A stretch of DNA of 64,000 nucleotides from Paracrocinitomix sp040880585 (GTDB taxonomy: Bacteria; Bacteroidota; Bacteroidia; Flavobacteriales_D; Crocinitomicaceae). The position numbers and the translations under genes were made by a program. Location: contig JBBDID010000021.1 in the NCBI GenBank assembly GCA_040880585.1, positions 62,001 through 126,000 of the forward strand. The letters run 5' to 3'. How positions within the stretch are numbered: position 1 is the first letter of the stretch; the number at the start of each line of letters is the position of its first letter. The notes under the pieces are model-generated. The model saw only the letters and a program-made list of their open reading frames with translations. It was not told where the DNA came from and did not search any database. Below, one piece after another: positions 45,714 to 53,456 of the stretch.

Positions 45714-46817
45714 TTGAATTTGGCAATAAAAATACACATATTATTAGTTCTTGGCTTGTTGTTTTCAACTCCTCAATTATTGGGTGCTGAAAAATTTCTA
45801 CGTATTAAAGGAGCGGTACTGGATGCAGAAACTCAAGAACCTTTATCCAATTATACCATTAAAAAAGTAGAAGACGGCCTTGATTCGACCCTTTTACACA
45901 TTGAAAAAACAAAATTCAAATTATGGGTCTCGCCAAATCGCAAAACAAAATTGTATTTTTTGAAAGATGGTTATGTGGTCAAACACATTTTGATTGATGC
46001 GGCTTTTATTCCCTCCAGAGCCTATAAGAAAAAGCAAAAATTAACCGTTTTTATGGAAATGGATAAAGCTACTGAAAGAATTAAGGTCATTGAAAAACCG
46101 GTATTCAAAATTATCTATGATCCTCTTTTGAATAGTATGTTGTTAAAAGACATGTCTAAAAAGAGAGATTTTCATATTGCCGAAGATTATGAACCCCCTT
46201 TTCCTTCTCCGGCTGATACTTATTCAAATGTACGTCCTACAGACAAAAGATTAAGTTTAACCACCTCTTACCCTGAAAAAAAAGCAAAAGGAAATTCGGG
46301 AATGGCCAGCGTATTACAAGGTATTTTATTTGCGGATATGAATTACAGCTTGTTTATTGAACGCACCAATGATGCAAACAATTTCCTCACTTTGCTCCGC
46401 ACTGCCGACAATGAAGCATGGGGAGGTGTAAAAGCTTTTGATTCTCCCGAGTACGGAAAAATTGTCATGCGTACCCTGAATCGAGAACAATCGGTTGATA
46501 CCCTTTTTGCTTTAGGCGCTCACCTGGAAACCAGCCGCTTGATTTTCCAAAGCTTTACTTCTGATAGCAAAGTACTGATCCATCTAAAAACACTGAAACG
46601 GGTGCTGGAACAATTTGATGCGGGCGTCACCTCTCCTCAGGTCTCTGATTTTATGACTGATATGCGTACTTTAATTCCGCACATAGAACAACTGGAAGAG
46701 ACCTATAAAGAGCAATTGCGCAATAAAATGAATTTTGAAATGAAAAAAGATGAGGACTTTCAACTCATCCATGAAAAAGTGAATGCCATTTATGCTGCTC
46801 TCATTTCAAAATCTTGA
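45714..46817 (+). CDS. hypothetical exported protein (island attachment gene)
   Basis: Protein of 367 aa with a TTG start and signal peptide (LLVLGLLFSTPQLLGAE). Residues ~27-115 are a carboxypeptidase-regulatory-like beta domain (RIKGAVLDAETQEPLSNYTIKKVEDG). The rest is mainly helical with no family I can name. Its last 43 codons and the terminator behind it are repeated at 56946-57121, about 10 kb away, so this gene's 3' end is the left boundary of the island. Alternative start: the TTG at 45720. Confidence 0.78.
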   Translation: MNLAIKIHILLVLGLLFSTPQLLGAEKFLRIKGAVLDAETQEPLSNYTIKKVEDGLDSTLLHIEKTKFKLWVSPNRKTKLYFLKDGYVVKHILIDAAFIPSRAYKKKQKLTVFMEMDKATERIKVIEKPVFKIIYDPLLNSMLLKDMSKKRDFHIAEDYEPPFPSPADTYSNVRPTDKRLSLTTSYPEKKAKGNSGMASVLQGILFADMNYSLFIERTNDANNFLTLLRTADNEAWGGVKAFDSPEYGKIVMRTLNREQSVDTLFALGAHLETSRLIFQSFTSDSKVLIHLKTLKRVLEQFDAGVTSPQVSDFMTDMRTLIPHIEQLEETYKEQLRNKMNFEMKKDEDFQLIHEKVNAIYAALISKS

Positions 46818-46863
46818 GTAAGTAGGTTAACCCCGAAAGGTCTTGAAGACTTTTCAGGGTTAA
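46688..46863 (+). repeat. left 176-bp direct repeat of the island
   Basis: The 3' end of the preceding gene (130 bp including the stop) plus its downstream terminator. It matches 56946-57121 base for base except at six positions, with no gaps. The four differences inside codons are all silent: Thr ACC/ACT, Tyr TAT/TAC, Ala GCC/GCG and Leu CTC/CTG. Confidence 0.9.
46827..46863 (+). terminator. terminator hairpin of the 45714 gene, left copy
   Basis: Inverted repeat with arms 46829-46843 and 46847-46861 around a TGA loop, extended by two A-T pairs at the base. One C-A mismatch and one G-T pair weaken it, while the matching hairpin at 57085-57121 is perfect. Very few T follow, so it may act as a bidirectional structure more than a standard intrinsic terminator. 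Confidence 0.6.
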
Positions 46864-47010
46864 CTATATCTCTATCTCTGAATTAAAATTTTCTTTATTA
46901 AACCAATAAGTTAAAAAAAATGGATTAGTTAAAGGTATTCAACTGTACAAAAGTCACGTTTGTGGCAAGCAATTTTTAGGAGGAAAACTCACTAAACAAT
47001 AATATTTAAA

Positions 47011-47922
47011 TTACTGATGGCTAATAGCCATCCAATAAAAAACAACTGGTAAAACACTAGTACCATTAATGTTTTCCAAATTTATTGTAAACCCATTAAC
47101 TGTTTTATTATTAACCCATGTTGCACCTCCTCCATTCAGGAATTTCTTATTTGCCGAAAAGGAAACTGAATAATTTGTATTTGGCATAGGAGAACTAAAA
47201 GTGACATTAATGTCATGAGGGACAAATTCGTCTGTTAATGAGTTTTGCCCTGATCTAATGGTAGGCATGTTTGAAATAGAGCTAATATTCCCTAAATATA
47301 TTTGGCCACCACTACTAAGATATAGTGTGTCGTTTGATAAAGACAATACCTGCAATTCATTTGTTGGGTCAGCATCTGCATCATCTACAAGGTCAACACT
47401 ATAGCTGCTTAGATCAACATAGCTGCCGCTACTAAGGTATACAGTGTCATTTGAAAAAGATAAAATTTGTAGCTCATTGGTCGGATCATTATCCGCGTCA
47501 TCAACATTATCATTGATGACATACTCTGCGTTTTTTGAGTACAATGCGTAAGGGACACTAATCAATTGAGATGTCCCCATTATAGTATATGAAATTCCAC
47601 CTGAAAAATCTACGGCTGTTTCAATATAATATGGGCCATTAGACCAATTAATTGTGGAAAAGTTATCGTTTGTAGTTCCAGTACCAATTTCAATATTTAC
47701 TAAACCATAAGAGTTTGTAACAGGAGTAAAAGTTTCAGTATAAACAATTGTTCCGGAAGGGTTACCTTGTATAATTGAAAGTTGAAAACCTATAGTTTGA
47801 TTTGTTATTATTTCACCACCATCACGAACTACAGCCTGATATTTAAATGCCTCTGGTGATTGAGTATAAGAGCATATAACGATACTTAATGACATTAATG
47901 TAAAATATATTCTTGTTTTCAT
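47011..47922 (-). CDS. fibre-like exported protein with DDADADPTNELQ repeats
   Basis: Exported protein of 303 aa: signal peptide (SIVICSYTQ), then a beta-sandwich type domain (FKYQAVVRDGGEIITNQTIGFQLSI, ~25-130). Two copies of an acidic repeat follow (DDADNDPTNELQILSFSNDTVYLSSG and the like, ~140-205), a unit common in Flavobacteriia tail-fibre-like or cell-surface proteins. The C-terminal ~75 residues (TFSSPMPNTNYSVSFSANKKFLNGGGATWVNN ... VVFYWMAISHQ) look like a fibre-tip domain. No T9SS domain is visible. Last gene of the island operon, 10 bp after the 47933 gene. Confidence 0.75.
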   Translation of the reverse strand: MKTRIYFTLMSLSIVICSYTQSPEAFKYQAVVRDGGEIITNQTIGFQLSIIQGNPSGTIVYTETFTPVTNSYGLVNIEIGTGTTNDNFSTINWSNGPYYIETAVDFSGGISYTIMGTSQLISVPYALYSKNAEYVINDNVDDADNDPTNELQILSFSNDTVYLSSGSYVDLSSYSVDLVDDADADPTNELQVLSLSNDTLYLSSGGQIYLGNISSISNMPTIRSGQNSLTDEFVPHDINVTFSSPMPNTNYSVSFSANKKFLNGGGATWVNNKTVNGFTINLENINGTSVLPVVFYWMAISHQ

Positions 47923-47932
47923 AACAATAATT

Positions 47933-48403
47933 TTAATATTTTATAAGTTTATAAGTTTTTATTTTTTCTTTCTTATCGTTCAAGAGAATAAGTGTATAGT
48001 TTGCAGATTGCAAGTTTTCTGTATTTAGACTTGTTATTTCTTGTGTAAGTATTCCTTCTAAAACAACTTGACCTTTATTGTTATACATTTTGTAATTAAT
48101 GTTTTTGTAAGGAAAAGTTTCAATATTTAATTGTTTTTCAACAGGATTTGGATAAACTTTAATTTCAACATTAGAATTATGTAATTCGATATTTAGAAAA
48201 TCCCATTTTGTTTGATGAAATCCTTGAGTTATATCATTAGTGCTATCTGAAACTGTGTTAATAATTATTTCACCTATTGTGAAATCAACACTTTTATTAT
48301 CATTGTTGTAAGAATCTCCTTGAACAGATACTACTTCTTGACTTGACAATAGTAAAGGATTTATAATTGCAATAAAAAATAAAGATTTAAATACTTTTTT
48401 CAT
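47933..48403 (-). CDS. small T9SS type A sorting domain protein (GFHQ type)
   Basis: Exported protein of 156 aa: signal peptide (PLLLSSQ), a short mature region with the SVDFTIGEIIINTVSDSTN and DITQGFHQ motifs, then a T9SS sorting domain from ~80 (VYPNPVEKQLNIET, YNNKGQVVLEG, SANYTLILL). This small GFHQ protein is often seen directly before a fibre-like protein in Flavobacteriia, as here, so the pair may form a surface appendage (inference). Five bases separate it from the upstream 104-aa gene. Confidence 0.8.
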   Translation of the reverse strand: MKKVFKSLFFIAIINPLLLSSQEVVSVQGDSYNNDNKSVDFTIGEIIINTVSDSTNDITQGFHQTKWDFLNIELHNSNVEIKVYPNPVEKQLNIETFPYKNINYKMYNNKGQVVLEGILTQEITSLNTENLQSANYTLILLNDKKEKIKTYKLIKY

Positions 48404-48408
48404 AATAC

Positions 48409-48723
48409 TTATTTTTCGTTCAACAAATCATCAATTTTTTCATTTCTTATTCTTTGTTTGACTCGTGTATTTATCGACCTCTCAATACCATCTAATATAT
48501 CAGGATTATTATTTAAAGAGGGAATAGGTGAGCAAACAGATACATTCTGATCATTATTACAATCTATCACTATAACCGTTTTTCCATCTACATTAATACT
48601 CCAACTATCATTGTTATCAGCATTAATTTTAACTATTCTAACATCAAGTTTGCAACCTAACTCTTTCATTAAGCCATCAAACATTTTTTCAAGATGCTTT
48701 AAATCTTTTTCAATTATTTTCAT
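48409..48723 (-). CDS. hypothetical small cytosolic protein
   Basis: Protein of 104 aa without signal peptide or membrane helix. Its N-terminal helix (KIIEKDLKHLEKMFDGLMKEL) is followed by a beta-rich core (CKLDVRIVKINADNN, SWSINVDGKTVIVIDC) and a charged C-terminal helix (NTRVKQRIRNEKIDDLLNEK). Not a family I know. Its ATG lies inside the end of the 42-aa gene (14-bp overlap), so both are probably translated together. As a cytosolic product among secreted ones, it may be an accessory or immunity-type protein (guess). Confidence 0.65.
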   Translation of the reverse strand: MKIIEKDLKHLEKMFDGLMKELGCKLDVRIVKINADNNDSWSINVDGKTVIVIDCNNDQNVSVCSPIPSLNNNPDILDGIERSINTRVKQRIRNEKIDDLLNEK

Positions 48724-48838
48724 TTTCTTTATTTTTTAATTCTTTACTCAATAATGGATGTGCCACATCTATTTCGATTAAATCATTCGAGATTTGTATA
48801 TCTTTTGCGTTTTCGTTTTCTACTTTAACTTTTACCAT
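48710..48838 (-). CDS. very small protein (42 aa) in island operon
   Basis: ATG at 48838, stop at 48710-48712. The product is short and acidic/basic mixed (VKVKVENENAKDIQISNDLI ... LLSKELKNKE) with no membrane or signal segment. It fills the gap between the 48845 gene (6 bp upstream of its ATG) and the 104-aa gene, overlapping the latter by 14 bases. The fit in a packed operon supports it; there is no homology evidence. It may also act as a leader for coupled translation of the next gene. Confidence 0.5.
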   Translation of the reverse strand: MVKVKVENENAKDIQISNDLIEIDVAHPLLSKELKNKENENN

Positions 48839-48844
48839 GATGGT

Positions 48845-49615
48845 TTATTTAATGAATAACTTCTTTTTTAATATTGTTTTACCACTTTGAATTTGTATAA
48901 AATAGATTCCACTTTGAACATCTTGAAGACTTAACTCAGTCTGAGCATTAGAAAGTTTCAAGTTCTGAGTATTCAAGAGCTGACCGTTCATGTTATAAAC
49001 GCTAACATCAGCGTCCATTGTTTCATTTGAACTGATGAAAATAGATTTATCGAAAGAATATACTTCAAGCGTATTGGATAAATCATTTTCGTTAATTCCA
49101 ACCGAGCCTGTGTTTTCATAACCAGTTATTGAAAATGAATTAACTTCAATGATGAATGTATTTATTGAATTAACGCCGGTGCCAATATATTTAAGTATGA
49201 AATATATATTTGTGCTTGAAGCGAAACTTGTACTATTAGTAAACATGAATGTTTCGTTAGCAGAACCGTTTAGTGTATATGAAGCATCCGGTGAAGTATC
49301 GTAAACATCAATGTAAATTTCCATTTCGACGGTATATGATGGGTCTGAAGTAATATCCAAATCAATCTGAATACTATCCATTGATGATAAATCGAAAGAT
49401 TTTGAGATTTCTACATCACCATCTACTGTTTCAGGGAACTGCCAAGCTGCATTATTGGTGCCTAACCAATTCGCATCTGTACCAACATCTGTCCAATCAG
49501 GTGTGACGTTATCAACATCCATTGTGTAAGGAAGGGTTTCTCCTTGTGCGTTAGTTCTGAACGATACTCCCACCGTTGCCACTAACATTGTCAAAATTAA
49601 AATTGCTTTTTTCAT
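48845..49615 (-). CDS. T9SS type A sorting domain protein
   Basis: Exported protein of 256 aa: signal peptide (GVSFRTNAQG), then a beta-sandwich (jelly-roll-like) region ~25-165 (AAWQFPETVDGDVEISKSFDLSSMDSIQIDLDITS), with no recognised catalytic residues. From ~175 a type A sorting domain follows (LEVYSFDKSIFIS, YNMNGQLLNTQNLKL, QSGIYFIQIQSGKTILKKKLFIK). A binding role at the cell surface or outside is likely. Fifteen bases after the zinc-ribbon membrane protein gene. Confidence 0.83.
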   Translation of the reverse strand: MKKAILILTMLVATVGVSFRTNAQGETLPYTMDVDNVTPDWTDVGTDANWLGTNNAAWQFPETVDGDVEISKSFDLSSMDSIQIDLDITSDPSYTVEMEIYIDVYDTSPDASYTLNGSANETFMFTNSTSFASSTNIYFILKYIGTGVNSINTFIIEVNSFSITGYENTGSVGINENDLSNTLEVYSFDKSIFISSNETMDADVSVYNMNGQLLNTQNLKLSNAQTELSLQDVQSGIYFIQIQSGKTILKKKLFIK

Positions 49616-49630
49616 AATATTTATTTGTTT

Positions 49631-51961
49631 TTAATTTTGAACTACACGTGAAACATGGATGTATCCAATGGTGCCATCTTTAAGCTTCACTTTCTTGTGT
49701 TTGTTTTCTTCACCTATTACTTCAAAAAGCTCGCCTTCATTCACTTTTTGCATAATTTCACCGCCTGGTGTTTTTCTTAGGTTGGAGTAGCCGTCGGGGT
49801 CTGATATTTTGTAGTATTGGATATCAATAGTAGGTTCTGTGAATATTTCTTTATTATTATTTAAATCTTCATTTTCAACATCAACAACGTTCTTAGTGTT
49901 TGCTTCATCTTCATTTTTTGATGTGGTATTTTTATTTGGTTGTAAATTACCGTCGTCATTAGTCGTTTCTGTTTTTTCATTTTCTGAAACAGGGTTTTTA
50001 TTAATATTTTCTGATGAAATAGATTCAGGATTAAATAATAAAAACCAAATGACTGTAGTAATACCTCCCCCTAGTAAAAGAAAAAATGGAATACTTATCT
50101 GCCATGTAAAGACAAAATTTAATAAAATTCCTTTTTTCTTTTTTTTGCCTATTTGAATTAATTCTTCTATTTCTCCTATTTTTTCTTTTTCGGCAGTTTC
50201 AAATTTTCCATCTGCTTTTTCACCTAATTCTTTGAGTTTTAATATCGCTTGATTTGCAGAGTTATCTGAATAAAAAATAGCATTTTTATAATCTAATTTG
50301 GGAAGTGTATCACTACTCATTGTGTCAAACAACTCTTTTTTTTCTTTGTTAGTAAAGTCATTTAAGTCTAAAATATTTTTTGCTAAAATTTGTTTTTCAG
50401 AATCTTCTATTTCTCCATCTGCCTTAGCAAGGTGAATTAATAAAATAAGTTCATTTCTTTTTTCTGTTTTTTTCTTGTAACTTTTGGTAGTAAATGCTTT
50501 TCCTATAATATTTTTAATGGCGTTTTTTTCAATACCCTTTTCAACCTCTACTTTTGTGGGGTCAGAATGAAAAATTACTTTTGGATTGTTTAGGTGTATT
50601 CCAATAACAGATAGCTCGTGTGTCGTTCCACTTAAAATATGATTGTATGTTAGTCTTGAAATAGGAATACAAGTATATTCTATAGACTCCTTCAATATTT
50701 TTGGGTATTTGTCTGTTGATATTTCTAATGACTTTCGTATTGTTTCAGATAAATCTTTAGAATAATTGTCATAATGACTTTCCTCATGACCATTTAACCA
50801 TGAATAAATTTCTTTTTTTGCCTTTTTTTCTACAAAAGGAGTAAAGTCGTTTGATTTCAATTGGTTATCCTTATACTCTTCTAATAAAAGTGTTGGATTA
50901 GAGTATGTTTTGTCATTAATTTGGGTTTCAACAGTTGTAAGTATTCCAAGTTTACCTGCAGTTTTACAAGTAACACAATCAACTTTACCATATCTGTTCT
51001 CTTCGTGATCACCATAACAAACTTCACAGGTTAATTTTCCACTTGCTTCACAAGTATCACAATCAATTTTTCCATTTGGCTTACATTTATTACAAACAAT
51101 AGTTCCTTTTCCTTTACAAAACTCTTTTTTCTTTCCAATTGCGGATCTAAAGGCTGCACCAGTAATTGTATTTTCACTACCAAAAAATTTGCATTTAGTT
51201 AGTCCTGTACCTCTGCAACTTGAACAATCAACCCAGCCGTTACCACATCTTTTAGAACAAACCTTTTTCTCCGTTCTACCGTCATTAACTTTTTTATAAC
51301 CATCTCCGTCACAAGAATTACATTCAACTTGACCCTTTCCTGAACAAGGACCACAAGTGATTTCCCCTTTTCCATGGCACGTTGGACAAGTATATTCATG
51401 TCTTCCGTCGCAACTTTCACAGGTTGTTTCACCATGACCTTGACAATCATAACAATCATAAATGTGTTGGCCTCTACATTCAGATTCACTGCATTGAAGG
51501 TATTTTTCCCCTGAACAAGTATTGCAAGTTTTTGATTTTGTTAATTCAGGTATATAGTATTTTGGTTGTTTTGAATTGGGTAGATTATTTTCAGCAATAA
51601 TTTTTATTTCATCACAAAAAAGTAGTTTTTTTTCATTAAGTGAACTTATTTCTTCTTTGTTTGCATCAATTTTATCAAAGATATTTTCCTCTTCAATTTT
51701 TACTAAATCAGATTGTGAGGATTTTAAAAAATTCACTTTGAACAAATCTACAACATCATTTTTTAGAGGAAATGTGTATTTGTATGCTTTTCTAATAAAT
51801 GTTTTTGCAGAATAATTATTATAAAATACGTCTGTTCTTTTATCAGCAACAATTAATAATTGATCGTAAAGTTTAGGATTCTCACTCTTAATCACTGCTT
51901 TTAAATCATCAGTTGAAACATTTTTAGCTTTTTCAATACTTTGGGATGCTGTCTTTTCCAT
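49631..51961 (-). CDS. membrane protein with CxxC zinc-ribbon array, TerB-like region and SH3 domain
   Basis: Protein of 776 aa with an unusual order of parts. Residues ~1-125 are helical. Residues ~146-332 hold about a dozen CxxC pairs in a DnaJ-like CxxCxGxG style (CESCDGR, CPTCHGKG, CGPCSGKG), enough for about six zinc sites. Residues ~500-605 resemble TerB (LLIHLAKADGEIEDSEKQIL). A single membrane helix lies at ~617-643, then an Asn/Glu-rich linker, then a bacterial SH3 domain at ~712-776 (YSNLRKTPGGEIM, EGELFEVIGE, GYIHVSRVV). No J domain. Predicted topology: zinc part in the cytosol, SH3 in the periplasm, which could bridge cytosolic events to peptidoglycan (inference). Confidence 0.8.
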   Translation of the reverse strand: MEKTASQSIEKAKNVSTDDLKAVIKSENPKLYDQLLIVADKRTDVFYNNYSAKTFIRKAYKYTFPLKNDVVDLFKVNFLKSSQSDLVKIEEENIFDKIDANKEEISSLNEKKLLFCDEIKIIAENNLPNSKQPKYYIPELTKSKTCNTCSGEKYLQCSESECRGQHIYDCYDCQGHGETTCESCDGRHEYTCPTCHGKGEITCGPCSGKGQVECNSCDGDGYKKVNDGRTEKKVCSKRCGNGWVDCSSCRGTGLTKCKFFGSENTITGAAFRSAIGKKKEFCKGKGTIVCNKCKPNGKIDCDTCEASGKLTCEVCYGDHEENRYGKVDCVTCKTAGKLGILTTVETQINDKTYSNPTLLLEEYKDNQLKSNDFTPFVEKKAKKEIYSWLNGHEESHYDNYSKDLSETIRKSLEISTDKYPKILKESIEYTCIPISRLTYNHILSGTTHELSVIGIHLNNPKVIFHSDPTKVEVEKGIEKNAIKNIIGKAFTTKSYKKKTEKRNELILLIHLAKADGEIEDSEKQILAKNILDLNDFTNKEKKELFDTMSSDTLPKLDYKNAIFYSDNSANQAILKLKELGEKADGKFETAEKEKIGEIEELIQIGKKKKKGILLNFVFTWQISIPFFLLLGGGITTVIWFLLFNPESISSENINKNPVSENEKTETTNDDGNLQPNKNTTSKNEDEANTKNVVDVENEDLNNNKEIFTEPTIDIQYYKISDPDGYSNLRKTPGGEIMQKVNEGELFEVIGEENKHKKVKLKDGTIGYIHVSRVVQN

Positions 51962-51964
51962 TGT

Positions 51965-52795
51965 TTATCTACAATCTGTTAATTCATATTTTATGCTATC
52001 AAATAGAATATAGCTTTCTGTTTTTTCCATTTTCTTTTCAGAATATTCAAAGGGGCTGTTATCATTTTGTTCCCAAACTTTTACAGTTAAGTTGCCATAT
52101 AACCCTCCTTCGCATTGAAAGTATATTTGAGTTAAATAAGGAGCTACATCATTTTCGGAATCATACTCACCGTCTCCGTTTTCATCAAATCCTTCATTAA
52201 AAATTTCTAAATATCCAATGAATTGATCTGCACCGTCTCCATCTATTCTTATTTCTCCACGGTAACCCATGAAACATTCACCGTAAAAATTAGAATCCCA
52301 GTCTTTCTCTTTGATGTATTCCGGAATTTCATTGTCGTTGGTTTCTGTTGATGATTCACTTTCAAACTTTACTTCACCTTCCTCAACGGGCGTTGCTTTT
52401 CTGTTAAGTATGTATTTAGTGGGGTATTCATAATCATAAGCAATCACACATACCGTATCGGAATCAGTGACTTCAAACCAGATAGAATATGCATTGTCCT
52501 CATCTTGTTCGATAAAGATCTCATCTCCATCTCTACCTCCCATGAAAATTCTTTTTTCATTAGTTTCACAAAACCTACTACCCCCGTCATTGTAGCAATT
52601 TCCTAAAACAGCATTAAAGGGCTTCGAATCACCTGTTGGACTTGAAATATAAATATCATTGTAGTCAGGAGTACCATCATATTCCTGAATATATACCCCA
52701 TTCAGCTTATTTGAGTATTCAATATAGTTTTGAGATATAGAAAGTTTAGAAAAAACTAACAATACAAAAATGCAAATTAAGTTTGTTGTTTTCAT
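51965..52795 (-). CDS. hypothetical exported protein
   Basis: Exported protein of 276 aa: signal peptide (FVLLVFSKLSISQ), no lipobox. The mature part is acidic and beta-rich, with several Cys (GNCYNDGGSRFCETN, GECFMGY, YFQCEGG, TDCR) and Asp-rich loops (DGDGADQF, DENGDGEYDSEND) that resemble calcium-binding loops. No family recognised. Three bases before the zinc-ribbon gene and four after the lipoprotein gene, so clearly in the same operon. Confidence 0.75.
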   Translation of the reverse strand: MKTTNLICIFVLLVFSKLSISQNYIEYSNKLNGVYIQEYDGTPDYNDIYISSPTGDSKPFNAVLGNCYNDGGSRFCETNEKRIFMGGRDGDEIFIEQDEDNAYSIWFEVTDSDTVCVIAYDYEYPTKYILNRKATPVEEGEVKFESESSTETNDNEIPEYIKEKDWDSNFYGECFMGYRGEIRIDGDGADQFIGYLEIFNEGFDENGDGEYDSENDVAPYLTQIYFQCEGGLYGNLTVKVWEQNDNSPFEYSEKKMEKTESYILFDSIKYELTDCR

Positions 52796-52799
52796 AGTT

Positions 52800-53087
52800 C
52801 TACTTTTTTATATTTCTAATTCTCTGTTTGTATCTGCCGGCAGTTAAATCATCATCAGAACACTCCTCTACTCTTTTTGTCATTTTATCTATTTGTTCCT
52901 CACTCATTTCAATACCTTTATATTTCTCCTTCCAATCATCAGTACAATTATTTCTTTCCTTCATTTTCTCTTTCTTGAAACACTCACAAAATTCATCTGC
53001 TGACTTTTCAATTTCTGACCTATTATCTCCACAAGAAGTGAAAGCCAAAATAGAAGCACATACAATTGTTTTAAAAATTGTTTTCAT
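52800..53087 (-). CDS. small Cys-rich lipoprotein
   Basis: Lipoprotein of 95 aa with lipobox LAFTSC. The mature ~77 residues are charged and helical, with four more Cys in a CxC...C...C arrangement (DEFCECFKKEK, NNCTDDW, EECSDDD). This pattern recurs in small Bacteroidota lipoproteins of unknown role. Its ATG overlaps the stop of the HTH gene (ATGA, 53084-53087), so translation is probably coupled to the regulator. Confidence 0.75.
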   Translation of the reverse strand: MKTIFKTIVCASILAFTSCGDNRSEIEKSADEFCECFKKEKMKERNNCTDDWKEKYKGIEMSEEQIDKMTKRVEECSDDDLTAGRYKQRIRNIKK

Positions 53088-53308
53088 AGCTTTTCATATT
53101 TAAAATTAAATTCACCATTTTTAGTGTACTTGTACGAACAAGAGGATTTCGAATACTCAATGGGTGCATCCAATTCTTCCTTCATAAATTTCAAATACTT
53201 AAAGGCTGCTCTTTCAGATAAGCCGAGACGTTCACCAAGCTGTTTAGGAGAACCTGTGTTTCCTCTGCTGATTAAAGAGTCTATTCTCATTATTATCCGT
53301 ATGTCCAT
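53084..53308 (-). CDS. small HTH transcriptional regulator
   Basis: Protein of 74 aa, a single helix-turn-helix unit: IMRIDSLISRGNTGSPKQLGERLGLSERAAFKYLKFMKEELDAPIEY, then a beta hairpin wing (SCSYKYTKNGEFNFKYEKL). It matches short HTH_11/DeoR-like regulators found at the head of Bacteroidota accessory operons. It starts the nine-gene island operon; a perfect palindrome lies 31 bases upstream of its start, at 53339-53355, a plausible binding site for it. No effector domain, so it may act as a simple repressor or need a partner. Confidence 0.78.
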   Translation of the reverse strand: MDIRIIMRIDSLISRGNTGSPKQLGERLGLSERAAFKYLKFMKEELDAPIEYSKSSCSYKYTKNGEFNFKYEKL

Positions 53309-53320
53309 TTACAATAAGTT

Positions 53321-53355
53321 CAAAATTAGCTCCTTAAACTGAACTGGGAGTTCAG
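53321..53355 (-). promoter_or_regulatory. promoter and palindromic operator of the island operon
   Basis: On the minus strand, TAATTTTG (53328 to 53321) fits the -7 consensus and lies 12 bases before the HTH start. Immediately upstream, between the -7 and the expected -33 position, is a perfect palindrome CTGAACT-GGG-AGTTCAG (53339-53355). No clear -33 TTG was found, which suits a regulated promoter. The HTH gene product is the natural ligand (inference). Confidence 0.5.
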
Positions 53356-53365
53356 CCATTTCTAA

Positions 53366-53403
53366 TAGCTTTGTAACCTTTGAACGAGCAACTCAAAGAG
53401 TTG
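53366..53403 (+). promoter_or_regulatory. possible sigma-gene promoter and second palindrome
   Basis: TAGCTTTG at 53366-53373 is a good -7 box on the plus strand, upstream of the sigma-factor frame. Further downstream, CAACTC-AAA-GAGTTG (53389-53403) is a perfect 6-bp palindrome that would lie in the untranslated leader. No -33 TTG at the right distance was seen, so the promoter may depend on another sigma factor, perhaps this one. Confidence 0.4.
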
Positions 53404-53456
53404 TACTATTTGACCGAAAAAAAATTAAAAAAGCAGAAAAAATATCAGGTGATACG

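Noticed and set aside
49839..51815. Plus-strand frames opposite the zinc-ribbon gene
   Set aside because: Shadow frames with Ser/Phe-rich composition arising from the AT-rich antisense of the real gene.
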